Of a stretch of 64,000 nucleotides of DNA, positions 12,001-19,480 are shown piece after piece; positions within the stretch are counted from its first letter, which is position 1; every line of letters starts with the position of its first letter. A program made the position numbers and the translations under genes. Source of the stretch: Daphnia pulex (Eukaryota > Arthropoda > Branchiopoda > Diplostraca > Daphniidae). The stretch covers positions 6,510,001 through 6,574,000 of the forward strand of contig NC_060024.1 of the NCBI RefSeq assembly GCF_021134715.1, given 5' to 3'. The notes under the pieces were generated by a model. It was not told the origin of the DNA and made no database searches. It saw only the letters and a program-made list of their open reading frames with translations.

Positions 12001-13753
12001 TTCGACAACCAAAAAGACAACCACGATATCTTCCAGAAAACCAGTTTTTACAACAAGCACACCAAGAACCACAAAAATATCAACTATTACAACTAAAAAA
12101 CCAACAACTTCTACTAAGTTTTCGACAACCAAAAAGACAACCACGATATCTTCCAGAAAACCAGTTTTTACAACAAGCACACCAAGAACCACAAAAATAT
12201 CAACTATTACAACTAAAAAACCTACAACTTCTACTAAGGTTTCGACATCCAAAAAGACAACCACGATGTCTTCCAGAAAACCAGTTTTTACAACAAGCAC
12301 ACCAAGAACCACAAAAATATCAACTATTACAACTAAAAAACCCTCAACTTCTACTAAGGTTTCGACAACCAAAAAGACAACCACGATATCTTCCAGAAAA
12401 CCAGTTTTTTCAACAAGCACACCAAGAACCACAAAAATATCAACTATTACAACTAAAAAACCTACAACTTCTACTAAAGTTTCGACAACCAAAAAGACAA
12501 CCACGAAATCTTCCAGAAAACCAATTTTTACAACAAGAAAACCAATATCCACAAAAATTTCAACTGTATCAACTAAAAAACCTACAACTTCTACTAAAGT
12601 TTCGACAACCAAAAATACAACCACGATATCTTCCAGAAAACCAGTTTCTACAACAAGCAAACCAATAACCACAAAAATATCAACTGTATCAACTAAAAAA
12701 CCTACAATTTCTGCTAAGGTTTCGACAACCAAAAAGACAACCACGATATCTTCCAGAAAACCAGTTTTTACAACAAGCAAACCAATATCCACAAAAATAT
12801 CTACTGTATCTATTAAAAAACCTACGACTTCTACTAAGGTTTCGACAACTAAAAAGACAACCACGATATCTTCCAAAAAACCAGGTTTTACAACAAGCAA
12901 ACCAAAAACCACAAAAATATCAACTATTTCAGTTAAAAAACCTACGACTTCTACTAACGTTTCGTCAACCAAAAAGGCAACCACGATATCTTCCAAAAAA
13001 CCAGGTTTTACAACAAGCAAACCAAAAACCACAAAAATATCAACTATTTCAGTTAAAAAACCGACGACTTCTACTAAGGTTTCGTCAACCAAAAAGGCAA
13101 CCACGATATCTTCCAAAAAAACAGGTCTTACAACAAGCAAACCAAAAACTACAAAAATATCAACTATTTCAATTAAAAAGCTTATGACTTCTACTAAGGT
13201 TTCGTCAACCAAAAAGAAAACCACCACGTCTTCCAAAAACCAAGGTTTTACAACAATCAAACCAAAAACCACAAAATCATTCACTATTTTAGCTAAGCAA
13301 CCTACGACTTCTAAGGTTTTGTCAACCAAAAAGACAAACACAATAATTTCCAAAAAATCAGGAGTCACAAGAATCACACCGAAAACAGCAAAAAAATCAA
13401 CTATTTCAACTACCTTTTTTTCAGCGAAAATGAAAACTACGATATTTCCTAAACTGACATCAACAAATACTGTAGAAAAGAAAACAAACAAAAATAAGCC
13501 AACAATTGGCCAACTTATTTTCCAACACCAGGAAAATGATTTACGAAAAGACGACCAACCAAATCTTAATGATAAAATAATTATACGGCCTCTCCTCCAA
13601 CCACAGAAACAGCCAGTTAATTTTGAAAAGCAAGCTGAGATAAAATTGGTACAAAGGCAAAATCAACATATACAAAAAGAAATCATAGAACTACCAATTC
13701 TTTATAAACTGTACCAACAGTTTATTTTAAAGCAAAAAGCTTCGAAAAAATAG
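2..13753 (+). CDS. giant mucin-like Ser/Thr-rich repeat protein (5' end outside window)
   Basis: One uninterrupted reading frame runs from the first complete codon of the window to a TAG at 13,751-13,753, more than 4,570 residues. The frame is open at the left edge, so the methionine at 35 is internal and the true start lies outside. Three parts are visible. Up to about 11,450 there are acidic 67-residue repeats, about 63% Ser+Thr with Glu and Pro; from about 9,380 they become more divergent and Lys-containing. From about 11,820 to 13,330 there are basic 40-residue repeats rich in Thr and Lys. The last roughly 110 residues are non-repetitive, with Gln, Lys and Ile. I saw no cysteine, chitin-binding domain, membrane segment or GPI-like tail here. 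Such composition is typical of heavily O-glycosylated secreted or surface mucins, so an extracellular matrix, glue or gut-lining role is plausible but inferred. No signal peptide can be checked. Confidence 0.75.
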   Translation, partial: EASTTSEETSAMTESTSSTEELTSTSESTSTTAELSSTTLEPTTSTVEPTSTTLEETSTTAEPTSSTEASTTSEETSTMTESTSSTEEPTSTSESTSTTAEPSSTTLEPTTSTVEPTSTTLEETSTTAEPTSSTEASTTSEETSTMTESTSSTEELTSTSESTPTTAEPSSTTLEPTTSTVEPTSTTLESTTAEPTSSTEASTTSEETSTMTESTSSTEEQTSTSESTSTTAEPSSTTLEPTTSTVEPTSTTLEETSTTAEPTSSTEASTTSEETSAMTESTSSTEGPTSTSESTSTTAETSSTTLEPTTSTVEPTSTTLEETSTTAEPTSSTEASTTSKETSTMTESTSSTEEQTSTSESTSTTAGPSSTTLEPTTSTVEPTSTTLESTTAEPTSSTEASTTSEETSAMTESTSSTEEPTSTSESTSTTVEPSSTTLEPTTSTVEPTSTTLEETSTTAEPTSSTEASTTSEETSTMTESTSSTEEPTSTSESTSTTAEPSSTTLEPTTSTVEPTSTTLEETSTTAEPTSSTEASTTSEETSTMTESTSSTEELTSTSESTPTTAEPSSTTLEPTTSTVEPTSTTLESTTAEPTSSTEASTTSEETSTMTESTSSTEEQTSTSESTSTTAEPSSTTLEPTTSTVEPTSTTLEETSTTAEPTSSTEASTTSEETSAMTESTSSTEGPTSTSESTSTTAETSSTTLEPTTSTVEPTSTTLEETSTTAEPTSSTEASTTSKETSTMTESTSSTEEQTSTSESTSTTAGPSSTTLEPTTSTVEPTSTTLESTTAEPTSSTEASTTSEETSAMTESTSSTEEPTSTSESTSTTVEPSSTTLEPTTSTVEPTSTTLEETSTTAEPTSSTEASTTSEETSTMTESTSSTEEPTSTSESTSTTAEPFSTTLEPTTFTVEPTSTTLEETSTSAEPTSSTEASTTSEETSTMTESTSSTEGPTSTSENTSTTAETSSTTLEPTTSTVEPTSTTLEETSTTAEPTSSTEASTTSEETSTMTESTSSTEGPTSTSESTSTTAEPSSTTLEPTASTVEPTSTTLEETSTTAEPTSSTEASTTSEETSTMTESTSSTEEPTSTSESTSTTAEPSSTTLEPTASTVEPTSTTLEETSTTAEPTSSTEASTTSEETSTMTESTSSTEEPTSTSESTSTTAEPSSTTLEPTTSSVEPTSTTLEETSTTAEPTSSTEASTTSEETSTMTESTSSTEGPTSTSESTSTTAETSSTTLEPTTSTVEPTSTTVEETSTTAEPTSSTEASTTSEETSTMTESTSSTEELTSTSESTPTTAEPSSTTLEPTTSAVEPTSTTLESTTAEPTSSTEASTTSEETSTMTESTSSTEEQTSTSESTSTTAEPSSTTLEPTTSTVEPTSTTLEETSTTAEPTSSTEASTTSEETSAMTESTSSTEEPTWTSESTSTTAEPSSTTLEPTTSTVEPTSTTSEETSTTAEPTSSTEASTTSEETSTMTESTSSTEEPTSTSESTSTTAEPSSTTFEPTTSTVEPTSTTLKETSTTAEPTSSTEASTTSEETSTMTESTSSTEEPTSTSESTPTTAKPSSTTLEPTTSTVEPTSTTLEETSTTAEPTSSTEANTTSEETSTMTESTSSTEEPTSTSESTSTTAEPSSTTLEPTTSTVEPTSTTLEETSTTAEPTSSTEASTTSEETSTMTESTSSTEEPTSTSESTSTTAEPSSTTLEPTTSTVKPTSTTLEETSTTAEPTSSTEASTTSEETSTMTESTSSSKEPTSTSENTSTTAEPSSTTLEPTTSTVEPTSTTLEESSTIAEPTSSTEASTTPEETSTMTESTSSTEEPTSTSESTSTTAEPSSTTLEPTTSTVEPTSTTLEETSTTAEPTSSTEASTTSEKTSTMTESTSSTEEPTSTSESTSTTAEPSSTILEPTTSTDEPTSTTLEETSTTAEPTLSTEASTMSKKTSTVSVFSSSTQNPSPTLEIMSTTSKPTSITLKPTTSTVEPTSTTLEKKSSTAEPTSSKEASTMSKKTSTVTESTSSTEEPTSTSVIKSTTFNPSSTISEPTISTVEPTSTTLEETSTTAEPTSSTEASTTSEETSTMTESTSSTEEPTSTSESTSTTAEPSSTTLEPTTSSVEPTSTTLEETSTTAEPTSSTEASTTSEETSTMTESTSSTEGPTSTSESTSTTAETSSTTLEPTTSTVEPTSTTVEETSTTAEPTSSTEASTTSEETSTMTESTSSTEELTSTSESTPTTAEPSSTTLEPTTSAVEPTSTTLESTTAEPTSSTEASTTSEETSTMTESTSSTEEQTSTSESTSTTAEPSSTTLEPTTSTVEPTSTTLEETSTTAEPTSSTEASTTSEETSAMTESTSSTEEPTWTSESTSTTAEPSSTTLEPTTSTVEPTSTTSEETSTTAEPTSSTEASTTSEETSTMTESTSSTEEPTSTSESTSTTAEPSSTTFEPTTSTVEPTSTTLKETSTTAEPTSSTEASTTSEETSTMTESTSSTEEPTSTSESTPTTAKPSSTTLEPTTSTVEPTSTTLEETSTTAEPTSSTEANTTSEETSTMTESTSSTEEPTSTSESTSTTAEPSSTTLEPTTSTVEPTSTTLEETSTTAEPTSSTEASTTSEETSTMTESTSSTEEPTSTSESTSTTAEPSSTTLEPTTSTVKPTSTTLEETSTTAEPTSSTEASTTSEETSTMTESTSSSKEPTSTSENTSTTAEPSSTTLEPTTSTVEPTSTTLEESSTIAEPTSSTEASTTPEETSTMTESTSSTEEPTSTSESRATTAEPSSTTLEPTTSTVEPRSTTLEETSTTAEPTSSTEASTTPEETSTMTESTSSTEEPTSTSESRATTAEPSSTTLEPTTSTVEPRSTTLEETSTTAEPTSRTEASTTSEETSTMIESTSSTEELTSTSESTSTTAEPSSTTLEPTTSTVEPTSTTLEETSTTAEPTSSTEASTTSEKTSTMTESTSSTEEPTSTSESTSTTAEPSSTILEPTTSTDEPTSTTLEETSTTAEPTLSTEASTMSKKTSTVSVFSSSTQNPSPTLEIMSTTSKPTSITLKPTTSTVEPTSTTLEKKSSTAEPTSSKEASTMSKKTSTVTESTSSTEEPTSTSVIKSTTFNPSSTISEPTISTVEPTSTTLEETSTTAELISSTEASTTSKEISTMSTSSTKEPTSTTEIKLTTSKPSSTTLKPTTSTVEPTSTTLEKSSSTPEPTSSTEASTMSKKTSTVPESTSSTEEPTSTSVIKSTTFKPSSTTSEPTIPTADPTSTTLEETSTTAEPTSSTEASTTSKEISTMSFSSTKEPTSTTEIKLTTSKPSSTTLKPTTSTVEPTSTTLEKSSSIAEPTSSTEASTMSKKTSTVTESTSSTEEPTSTSVIKSTTFKPSSTTSEPTISTVEPTSSTLEETSTTVEPTSSTEASTMSKKTSTVSETTSSSEEPISTSVIKSTTFKPSSTTSEPTTSTVEPTSTTLKKSPSTAEPTSSTEASTMSKKTSTVTESTSSSEEPTSTSVIKSTTFKPSSTTSEPTISTVEPTSTTLEETSTTAEPTSSTEASTMSKKTSTVTVFSSSTQNPSPTLEITSTTSKPTSTTLKPTTSTVEPTSTTLEKSSSTAEPSSSTVASTMSKKTSTVTESTSSTEQPTSTSVIKSTTFKPSSTPSEPTISTVEPTSSTLEETSTTAEPSPSREASTTSKEISTMSTSSTKEPTSTTEIKLTTSKPFSTTLKPTTSTVQPTYTTSEKKSSTAEPTSSTEASTMSKKTSTVTVFSSSTQNPSPTLEITSTTSKPTSTTLKPTTSTVEPTSSTFEKSSSTAEPTSSTEAPTISKKTSTVTESTSSTDTSTTTNISYSTTSPKTQKETTTAKVLTSTSSTMEKTTSLSSLMTTDERKTTSAGHTTNQMSTTPSIKTTFQPATSKTTKASTLSTKQSSTSSTFSDTTTKKMTTKPQTTSKKPVITTTKPITTKISTTTTKKPTTSTKLSTTKKTTTISSRKPVFSTSTPRTTKISTITTKKPTTSTKVSTTKKTTTISSRKPVFTTSTPRTTKISTITTKKPTTSTKFSTTKKTTTISSRKPVFTTSTPRTTKISTITTKKPTTSTKVSTSKKTTTMSSRKPVFTTSTPRTTKISTITTKKPSTSTKVSTTKKTTTISSRKPVFSTSTPRTTKISTITTKKPTTSTKVSTTKKTTTKSSRKPIFTTRKPISTKISTVSTKKPTTSTKVSTTKNTTTISSRKPVSTTSKPITTKISTVSTKKPTISAKVSTTKKTTTISSRKPVFTTSKPISTKISTVSIKKPTTSTKVSTTKKTTTISSKKPGFTTSKPKTTKISTISVKKPTTSTNVSSTKKATTISSKKPGFTTSKPKTTKISTISVKKPTTSTKVSSTKKATTISSKKTGLTTSKPKTTKISTISIKKLMTSTKVSSTKKKTTTSSKNQGFTTIKPKTTKSFTILAKQPTTSKVLSTKKTNTIISKKSGVTRITPKTAKKSTISTTFFSAKMKTTIFPKLTSTNTVEKKTNKNKPTIGQLIFQHQENDLRKDDQPNLNDKIIIRPLLQPQKQPVNFEKQAEIKLVQRQNQHIQKEIIELPILYKLYQQFILKQKASKK
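203..2590 (+). repeat. higher-order tandem duplication of six units (1,194 bp x 2)
   Basis: Units starting at 203 and at 1,397 have the same order of variant signatures (EEP, EEL with STP, EEQ, EGP, SKET/AGP, TVEP). Shared silent variants, such as gttgaaccaacatctactac, also recur exactly 1,194 bp apart. The block is six 67-residue units, two of them the short form. Confidence 0.9.
3325..9380 (+). repeat. large intragenic duplication, 2.8 kb copied to 3.2 kb
   Basis: Rare variants repeat at a fixed 2,808-bp spacing: the acatcttctg variant at 3,523 and 6,331, the unique Trp codon at 4,262 and 7,070, and the Asn variant at 4,801 and 7,609. After about 8,280 the second copy carries two extra units (402 bp, with an Arg-Ala variant), so the later marker TVSVFSSS lies 3,210 bp apart (about 5,836 and 9,046). 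Copy 1 is roughly 3,325-6,132 and copy 2 roughly 6,133-9,380. Only scattered single-base differences separate them. Confidence 0.88.
11820..13330 (+). repeat. basic 40-residue (120 bp) coding tandem array
   Basis: The phrase accaagaacc-acaaaaatatc recurs every 120 bp at 11,941, 12,061, 12,181, 12,301 and 12,421, and continues with drift to about 13,300, giving about twelve copies. Each unit encodes a Thr/Ser/Lys stretch with motifs such as KKPTTSTK and ISSRKPVF. The array is rich in Lys and Arg and almost free of Glu, the opposite charge to the upstream array. The first units are the most alike and the last ones the most diverged. Confidence 0.92.
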
Positions 13754-14640
13754 GAGGTGAAAATCACAAACGAGTTACTGTAAGGGTTCATAAAGGACCA
13801 ATAACTATCCCTGAGGTATATTTATATTCGAAGGTCCTTAACAATATTAGGGTGTGGGGTATAGGGGGTACGGTAGTTGTAGCTAATAGTGGAATTCAGA
13901 GGGTTTAATGTCCATTATGTTTTTCCTTATACGTTTCTTCCCTGAGTGACCAATCGTCATCAAATTTTGTACATAATTCTGTCAAAATTTGATACACCAT
14001 GTAGTGGGGTTTTCATTTGTTTTTATTACTGTTTTAAAAAATTAATTTGCGTACTTGTTACTTAGCTGGTTGCCGAATCCTAGGCAGTGAATTCGCTTTT
14101 TTGCGTAACCTTCCAACTGTCAGTGCAGTGAGTGCTCAGCAGTGTAAACAAAAAGAAAAAAAAGTTTGGATCTTCCCTAGCAAGACCAGTTTTCTGCTAT
14201 GGGAGTGGAGAATATTTCTCATTCTATTTGATTTGGTTTTTATGTTCTTGTTCGATTTCGTCTCTTTTCTTCTCTTTACTATGTATTTTCCCACTATTAC
14301 TTTTTTAACTCTTTTGTTTTATTAATACCTCTTTTTGTTTACTGTTTTTTATCTTGATTTTAATAAATTTGGTTGTCCAAGTAAAATTTCTATGCCTCCT
14401 TTTTTAACAGTAAGTCATCAACCAAGAAGTTGAGGAACATTTAAAAAATGTTAGATTATACTAATTCTGAAGCTCTGGGTCATCTCTCCCTTCTTCCCCT
14501 GTCCTCTCTTCGGTCATGAAGATCTTCTTGTGGTCGTGAAGAGTTACCACCGATCTTCCACTTCCATTTACCTCCGAAAGCTTTTTAAGAGTAATTATGC
14601 TAAATTACAAACCTTTCCTATTTGATCGAGATCCGAACTT
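13754..14640. other. downstream flank / probable 3' UTR of mucin gene
   Basis: This stretch follows the mucin stop and has no coding signal of note. An AATAAA at about 14,362 could be its polyadenylation signal, which would give a 3' UTR of about 0.6 kb. The 92-codon frame at 14,047-14,325 is low-complexity Phe/Leu and not credible as a gene. Confidence 0.4.
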
Positions 14641-14690
14641 CAAACCGTACGAGTGGCAGCCCGGGTTGATGATCATTAGACCATCATTAT
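14621..14690 (-). repeat. tRNA-like SINE remnant
   Basis: The minus strand reads like a decayed tRNA. There is an A-box-like TGGTCTAATGATCATC, an anticodon-loop-like CTGCCAC about 20 bases later, and a B-box-like AGTTCGGATCTC. The arms do not pair well enough for a working tRNA, so a tRNA-derived SINE head is the more likely origin. The body may be the pyrimidine-rich sequence at 14,470-14,620, but I cannot prove this. Confidence 0.35.
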
Positions 14691-14844
14691 TAATAATAAT
14701 GATATTATTGGAAGGTAAAAAATGGGTATGATGGTAGCTCGCTATCTATTAGCCAAGACTCGTGTAATGCAACATGTGACCGCATGATATAATTGCATTG
14801 TTACTATAGTAATAAGTGTTACTTTAACTTAATCTAAACATGAA

Positions 14845-14893
14845 GTGCGACGTGGGGTGGCGGGGCGAAGCCTCCGCCACATCTAAGTCGCAC
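14845..14893. repeat. GC-rich inverted repeat (hairpin)
   Basis: GTGCGAC at 14,845-14,851 pairs with GTCGCAC at 14,887-14,893. Inside it TGGCGG pairs with CCGCCA around a GGCGAAGCCT loop. It stands out as a GC-rich island in AT-rich DNA and may be the end structure of a mobile element. Confidence 0.5.
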
Positions 14894-15640
14894 CACTCAT
14901 AATATTGACAGATTATTAGTCAATTAGTTCATAAGAATCAATTAATTAAAGAGAATAAAAGGAAACAGAATTTTAAAAACATTATATTATGTATTAATCT
15001 ACTATTTAACCTTGATTTCTGTCTCTTAAACGTTTTAAAAATTCCCGAAGGACATTACCGAAGGAATCTTGTTTTCAGTTATAAATTAACTCTGACTTGT
15101 GTTGCAACCCAGTAAAACGGGGAAAGTTTTTCGAAGATAAGTTTTTAAAGAATAAAACATCTAATGCTGTGAATTTTATTTAATTCTTCGTTGTATAATA
15201 ATCAGAAATAAGCAGTGCAAAAATGTAAACATTTTTACAAATCAAATAATGGTGAGTGGAATTTTCCCTATGTCGAAAAAATTTTTGAATTTGAATTTTT
15301 ACGGGGTGTTATTCTTATGCATCAAAATAGGAAACAAATAGCCTAATATACGGGGTTTTTAAATCGCGAAGCTGCTACAGCCCGAATCCATTTTCGTCTG
15401 TTAAGAGGGCCACAAGCATTGAAGCTCGCCTGGTCCGACTTCGTTGATTCCCCAAGACTTAAAGAACCGTAATGGTTCCAATGGCTGGTTGCGGACAAAA
15501 AGTGACTTGGGCTGGTGGGTTTCATCATTTAAGTTTACAAAGTTTAAAAAAGGTGTAGAAGAGCCCTACAACACACCCTGTGACATTGCAATGTAAAACT
15601 GAACTTATCTTACTTAATTTTAATGTATTTAAAAAAAGTT

Positions 15641-16333
15641 GTAAGAGAGTCGGCATAGTTGACGCTTTTTTTAGTATTTGAGCCCCTAATTCTTTATTTC
15701 TCAATATTTTTTTATCCCCACTAGGTTTAAAAAACATAGAAAAATTAGTTATCAAAAGTGTATTTTTATTTTATGACAAATTTCTTTGTTTAAAACAAAA
15801 ATTGCTTTGAAAATAAAGGGGGGGTTGGTTGAGTCGCGGGGCGAATTTCTCTTGTAAGCGGTGTAGAATGGCCCAAGTTATTTTTATGGGCTAAAAGAAC
15901 ACCTAGCAACGGCGTCATCAACGAAATTTTCTGAAACTTTTTTCCTCCTATCTCTAACCCGGCAAGACAATTGGCCTGAAGAAAGGTGTCTTTGTTATTA
16001 TTGTGTTTTCAAGCCATAATTTGGTAAATAAAAATAAATAAAAATTGTTTTCTGAAAGAGGAAAGAATTTCCTTTTAGGAACTTTTTTTTCTAAATATTA
16101 TGTTATTTAGGGAATTCCAAAAAAGAAGACGGAATGGACGACATGATTTAAGGGTTTAAAAACTAATTTATTTGTTGTTCCCATAATACATGGAATATTT
16201 CAGTTTTTTTAGATGCGCATTATAGTAAATACCATAACAGGTAATTTTTAAAATGCAATCCCTCGGTCACAAGAGGACGAAAAACGGTGGATGCCAACTT
16301 ACACACTACCTTACTTGACCCGCTCTACCCTAA
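15641..16333. mobile_element. degenerate terminal-inverted-repeat element, copy 1
   Basis: This segment matches the reverse complement of 21,134-21,868 along almost its full length. Examples are the shared phrases ggcgtcatcaac, ttctgaaa, atctctaaccc, aggtgt-ttttgttattatt and ggtaatttttaaaatgcaatc. The ends are worn inverted repeats (AGAGAGTCGGCATAGTTG on the left; reverse complement TAGGGTAGAGCGGGTCAAG on the right) related to the GGGGAGAG termini of the other elements here. There is no transposase frame, so it is non-autonomous. Confidence 0.65.
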
Positions 16334-16534
16334 TGAATTACTGAATCCCAACAGCGATCAACTAAGTTCTAATGTAATAAGTAGGGACCTCAACAGAGGG
16401 TCTCCTTTTTCCCGCCCCCCATTAAATATATTTTACTTCTCAGCTCCAAATTAAGAATCCAAGTAACAACTAACAAATGCATATGTAAATTTTACGTTAG
16501 TAGACTATGTAAACAAGAGGGCAACAAGAAAGTA

Positions 16535-17872
16535 GGGGAGAGTGGGGCGATCTGGCCTTCGGGTTGGTAGGCTAAATTGATTTCTTGATCGGTTAGAATT
16601 GCAATAAAATATTGAAAAAATTAGGTGATGTAGATGTTAGTAATGCGCATCTTAAAACCAAATTCCATGGTAGTACGACGAACGGTTGAGGAATGAAAAG
16701 TAAAATAAATTTTTCGTCTTAAAATTGGGTCGTCCTACTTTGACTTTCGAATCAAGTATCGGCTTTCCCGATTACTTTAAAATTATCCCTGAGGAATTTA
16801 GTTTACTAAATTAACGAAGGTTTAGGGGTCTTTAATGCAGCATAAGTTACAGTAGTCTGCTGAGAGAGGCACCGCACCCCGAAAGTCTTTATTGGGAATT
16901 TTCTCGACCAATCAGAATCGAGGAAATCCGAAAAACACGATTTAGGGTATTTTTAAGGTAAAGTTTTTAATTAAAACCCATGATAAAGTTAGATATAGAG
17001 CTTATTAGACGTTCCTGAGCCTTAAAAAAAGAAACTATGTGATTCTTTTAACCTTTTCGATGCATTTAAAAAGTGAGTAGCGGCCATTTACTTTTTTGAC
17101 AGCTGTGATTTTCCCAGATCTGATAACAGATGGCGCTACATTAAGTAAATATCAAACCCCTCAAAAAGCCATAGTAAGAATCGGTTAAAATAGAGTGGCC
17201 TTTTTTAACGTTAGGTCAATCCCACCCACTTCTTAAATTACAAACCTACATATAAAAATGAACTAACTCTAAATTCCGAAAGCGCCCAAGGGGCTTTATA
17301 AAAAATATGGAAAATACTCCACGTTATCTCCTCTTTAAGCCTGTTTAGTTTTTTTTATATTTACAGTAGTTTAAATAAGAGATATTCAATAATATACTAA
17401 AACCCCTTTTGTTGGGGGCGCATCGGCCACACAGTGTCGGGGCTTTTTGGCTTACATAAAATTGCATATGATAGCAGTAAAATTATTTGTGTTCGACTTT
17501 TTTCGTGTTTTTAGTCAACTACCATACTTATTTAAGCTTTTTCATTGATATTCCGTTGGTGGGTTGCATTATTGGTTTGTTTTTTTAAATTTTAAGTTTC
17601 TACTGTCAGTCAACGGTTTTTCCGTAAGAAATACAGGGGCCGAGACACCCTGGCGGTGTGAGCAAGTGACCCCGTATCTGGGGCGGGTTTGCTTCTTTTT
17701 TTTTTAATCGACAATAACCTAGTCTTAATTTATTTAGATCGGATTGAAAAAATCACCATTTAAAGCAGGAAGAATTCTCTATCTTTTAAGATTTGGTGGA
17801 TCTAAATACGTTGGAAAATAAGGGAATGGGAGCTAAGAGAAAAAAAAGTGAGCCAGTCGCCCCACTCTCCTC
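16535..17872. mobile_element. non-autonomous TIR element with TA flanks
   Basis: The left end GGGGAGAGTGGGGCGATCTG and the right end (reverse complement GAGGAGAGTGGGGCGACTGG) form an imperfect inverted repeat of about 20 bp. TA lies immediately outside on both sides (16,533-16,534 and 17,873-17,874), consistent with a TA target-site duplication. About 1.34 kb, with no long reading frame. The termini resemble those at 23,954-24,656. Confidence 0.65.
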
Positions 17873-17874
17873 TA

Positions 17875-18337
17875 ACAGGAATAATGAAGTTGCGCATCAA
17901 CGAGCATTTTCCTTACGCACATTTAATACTTAGGCCTACGCTACATTTAATATGATATGGCGCTTACAGCCCCATTTTGACAGTATGTTTCAGCAGGCTT
18001 AAATATAATAACATCTGGCTGTAGTAGGCGCATCAATTATTAAAACCTGTTTGAATTATTTTTAAATAGGTTTTTTAAGTTTGTCGGAAGTATCCACCCG
18101 GCATCGACATTCCCCCCGACGAAAGTGCTACTTACCGTGAATACTTATTCTATAATATATTGATAATACATAGGCCTATACCCAACAAATCAAGCAAACA
18201 TGATTGTTATCGAGAATTTGAGGTTGCTTAAAGTGAACCAATAGCTCATAAATAAATATTATGAAACATTTTTAGAAAAATTTAGTTTAAATAAAATTGA
18301 TAAGAACTTAAGAAATCAGATGATTTAAAAAAATATA
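17875..18337. other. non-coding spacer
   Basis: AT-rich sequence with two TAGGCCTA motifs (about 17,931 and 18,171). I see no gene or clear repeat structure. Confidence 0.5.
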
Positions 18338-18410
18338 TGTTTCCACCCAGGATCGAACTGAGGACCTTCAGCGTGTTAGGCCGACGTGATAACCACTACA
18401 CTATGGAAAC
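18338..18410 (-). tRNA. tRNA-Val (AAC)
   Basis: Read on the minus strand, a 73-nt cloverleaf can be drawn. The acceptor stem GTTTCCA/TGGAAAC is perfect. The D-arm region is GTGTAGTGGTTATCAC, the anticodon arm TCGGC-CTAACAC-GCTGA carries anticodon AAC, and the T arm is CTCAG-TTCGATC-CTGGG, followed by discriminator A. The internal promoter boxes match the tRNA consensus. A run of seven T residues follows the 3' end on the minus strand, a normal RNA polymerase III stop. G-T wobbles in the anticodon and T stems leave some chance of a decaying copy. No CCA is encoded, as expected in a eukaryote. Confidence 0.9.
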
Positions 18411-19480
18411 ATATATGGTTTCACTTCAGTACAAGAAAATATACACATAGAGATTGAATAACAGGTTCTTTTTCAGGGTTTTCTTTCTGATTTATGGATT
18501 TATATTTATTTTGTGCTTTTAAAATTATGCAATCGCTCTCAAAATCGATCTGTAGTTCACGTGAGGAAAATTTATGTCTAATTTTATGCGTATATATATT
18601 ATCTTACACCATATGTATCCTTGGTATCAGCCGTATCCTTGGTATCAGCCGCGCCGCCTATTGGTCCATCCCGTTTGACATTGAGAAATGTCTTAAATAA
18701 AAATCCCATTGAATCATTCTTGGGAAATAGTGAATGGATGTCTGACTGCTTTTGGCCTCAGCCATAAGTGATAAGAATGTTAGTGTGAGTGATTATCACG
18801 AAAGTGACAACTAAAAATTGTTCCGGCAGCTATATAAAGTCTCAGCCTGGTCTCAGCCTACATATATATGTAGGATGAGGTCGTGCTCAGCTATTGTCGC
18901 CCACTTAGAGATAAATTGGTTCAATGTGCACATCCTTCATCACTTCAATAACCGGCGCGTTCATTTAAAGCATTCTTTTGAAATTTGAAACTCGACACGA
19001 GGAACGTCTTCCGTTTTGACTGCTGCTATTGCGCAGTTAGACAGTATATGCAGCTCCATGTAAAGAAAAATAGTATAATGTAAACAAATAAGTCAAGAGA
19101 GAGAAAAAAGAAGTCGTTATGAAATAACCTTGCTGTATTTGAATAACGAAGGATAGATTTATGGCGTTTGGTAAATAGTAATATGAAAGCTCGCACGGTG
19201 CTTCTTTTTACAGATACTATAGCAGTGTATGTATATACTGTATATATATAATAACATCGTCAACAAAGAGGATATTTACTAAAAAATGGCCCTCGCAGCG
19301 GAAATCTGGTAGCAACAGCAGTTGACTTTGATACTTTTCTCAAGATGTTTTTCTCACTTCCAAAGATACATTCCGCTATAAACAGTAGAGAAACTTACTT
19401 TAAATTTTTGGGGGGTTTTAACAAAATCAAGTTCTGGCTCAATTGATGTATCCCACTGCTGATAATAACTGGCCCGATTG
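18411..19480. other. non-coding spacer
   Basis: Contains a short direct repeat of TATCCTTGGTATCAGCCG near 18,615-18,650 and TA-rich microsatellite at 19,225-19,250. I see no gene. Confidence 0.5.

Noticed and set aside
15343-15528. 61-codon minus-strand frame with GSLSLGESTKSDQ
   Set aside because: It looked protein-like but matches no family I know, has no splice context and sits in repeat-derived DNA.
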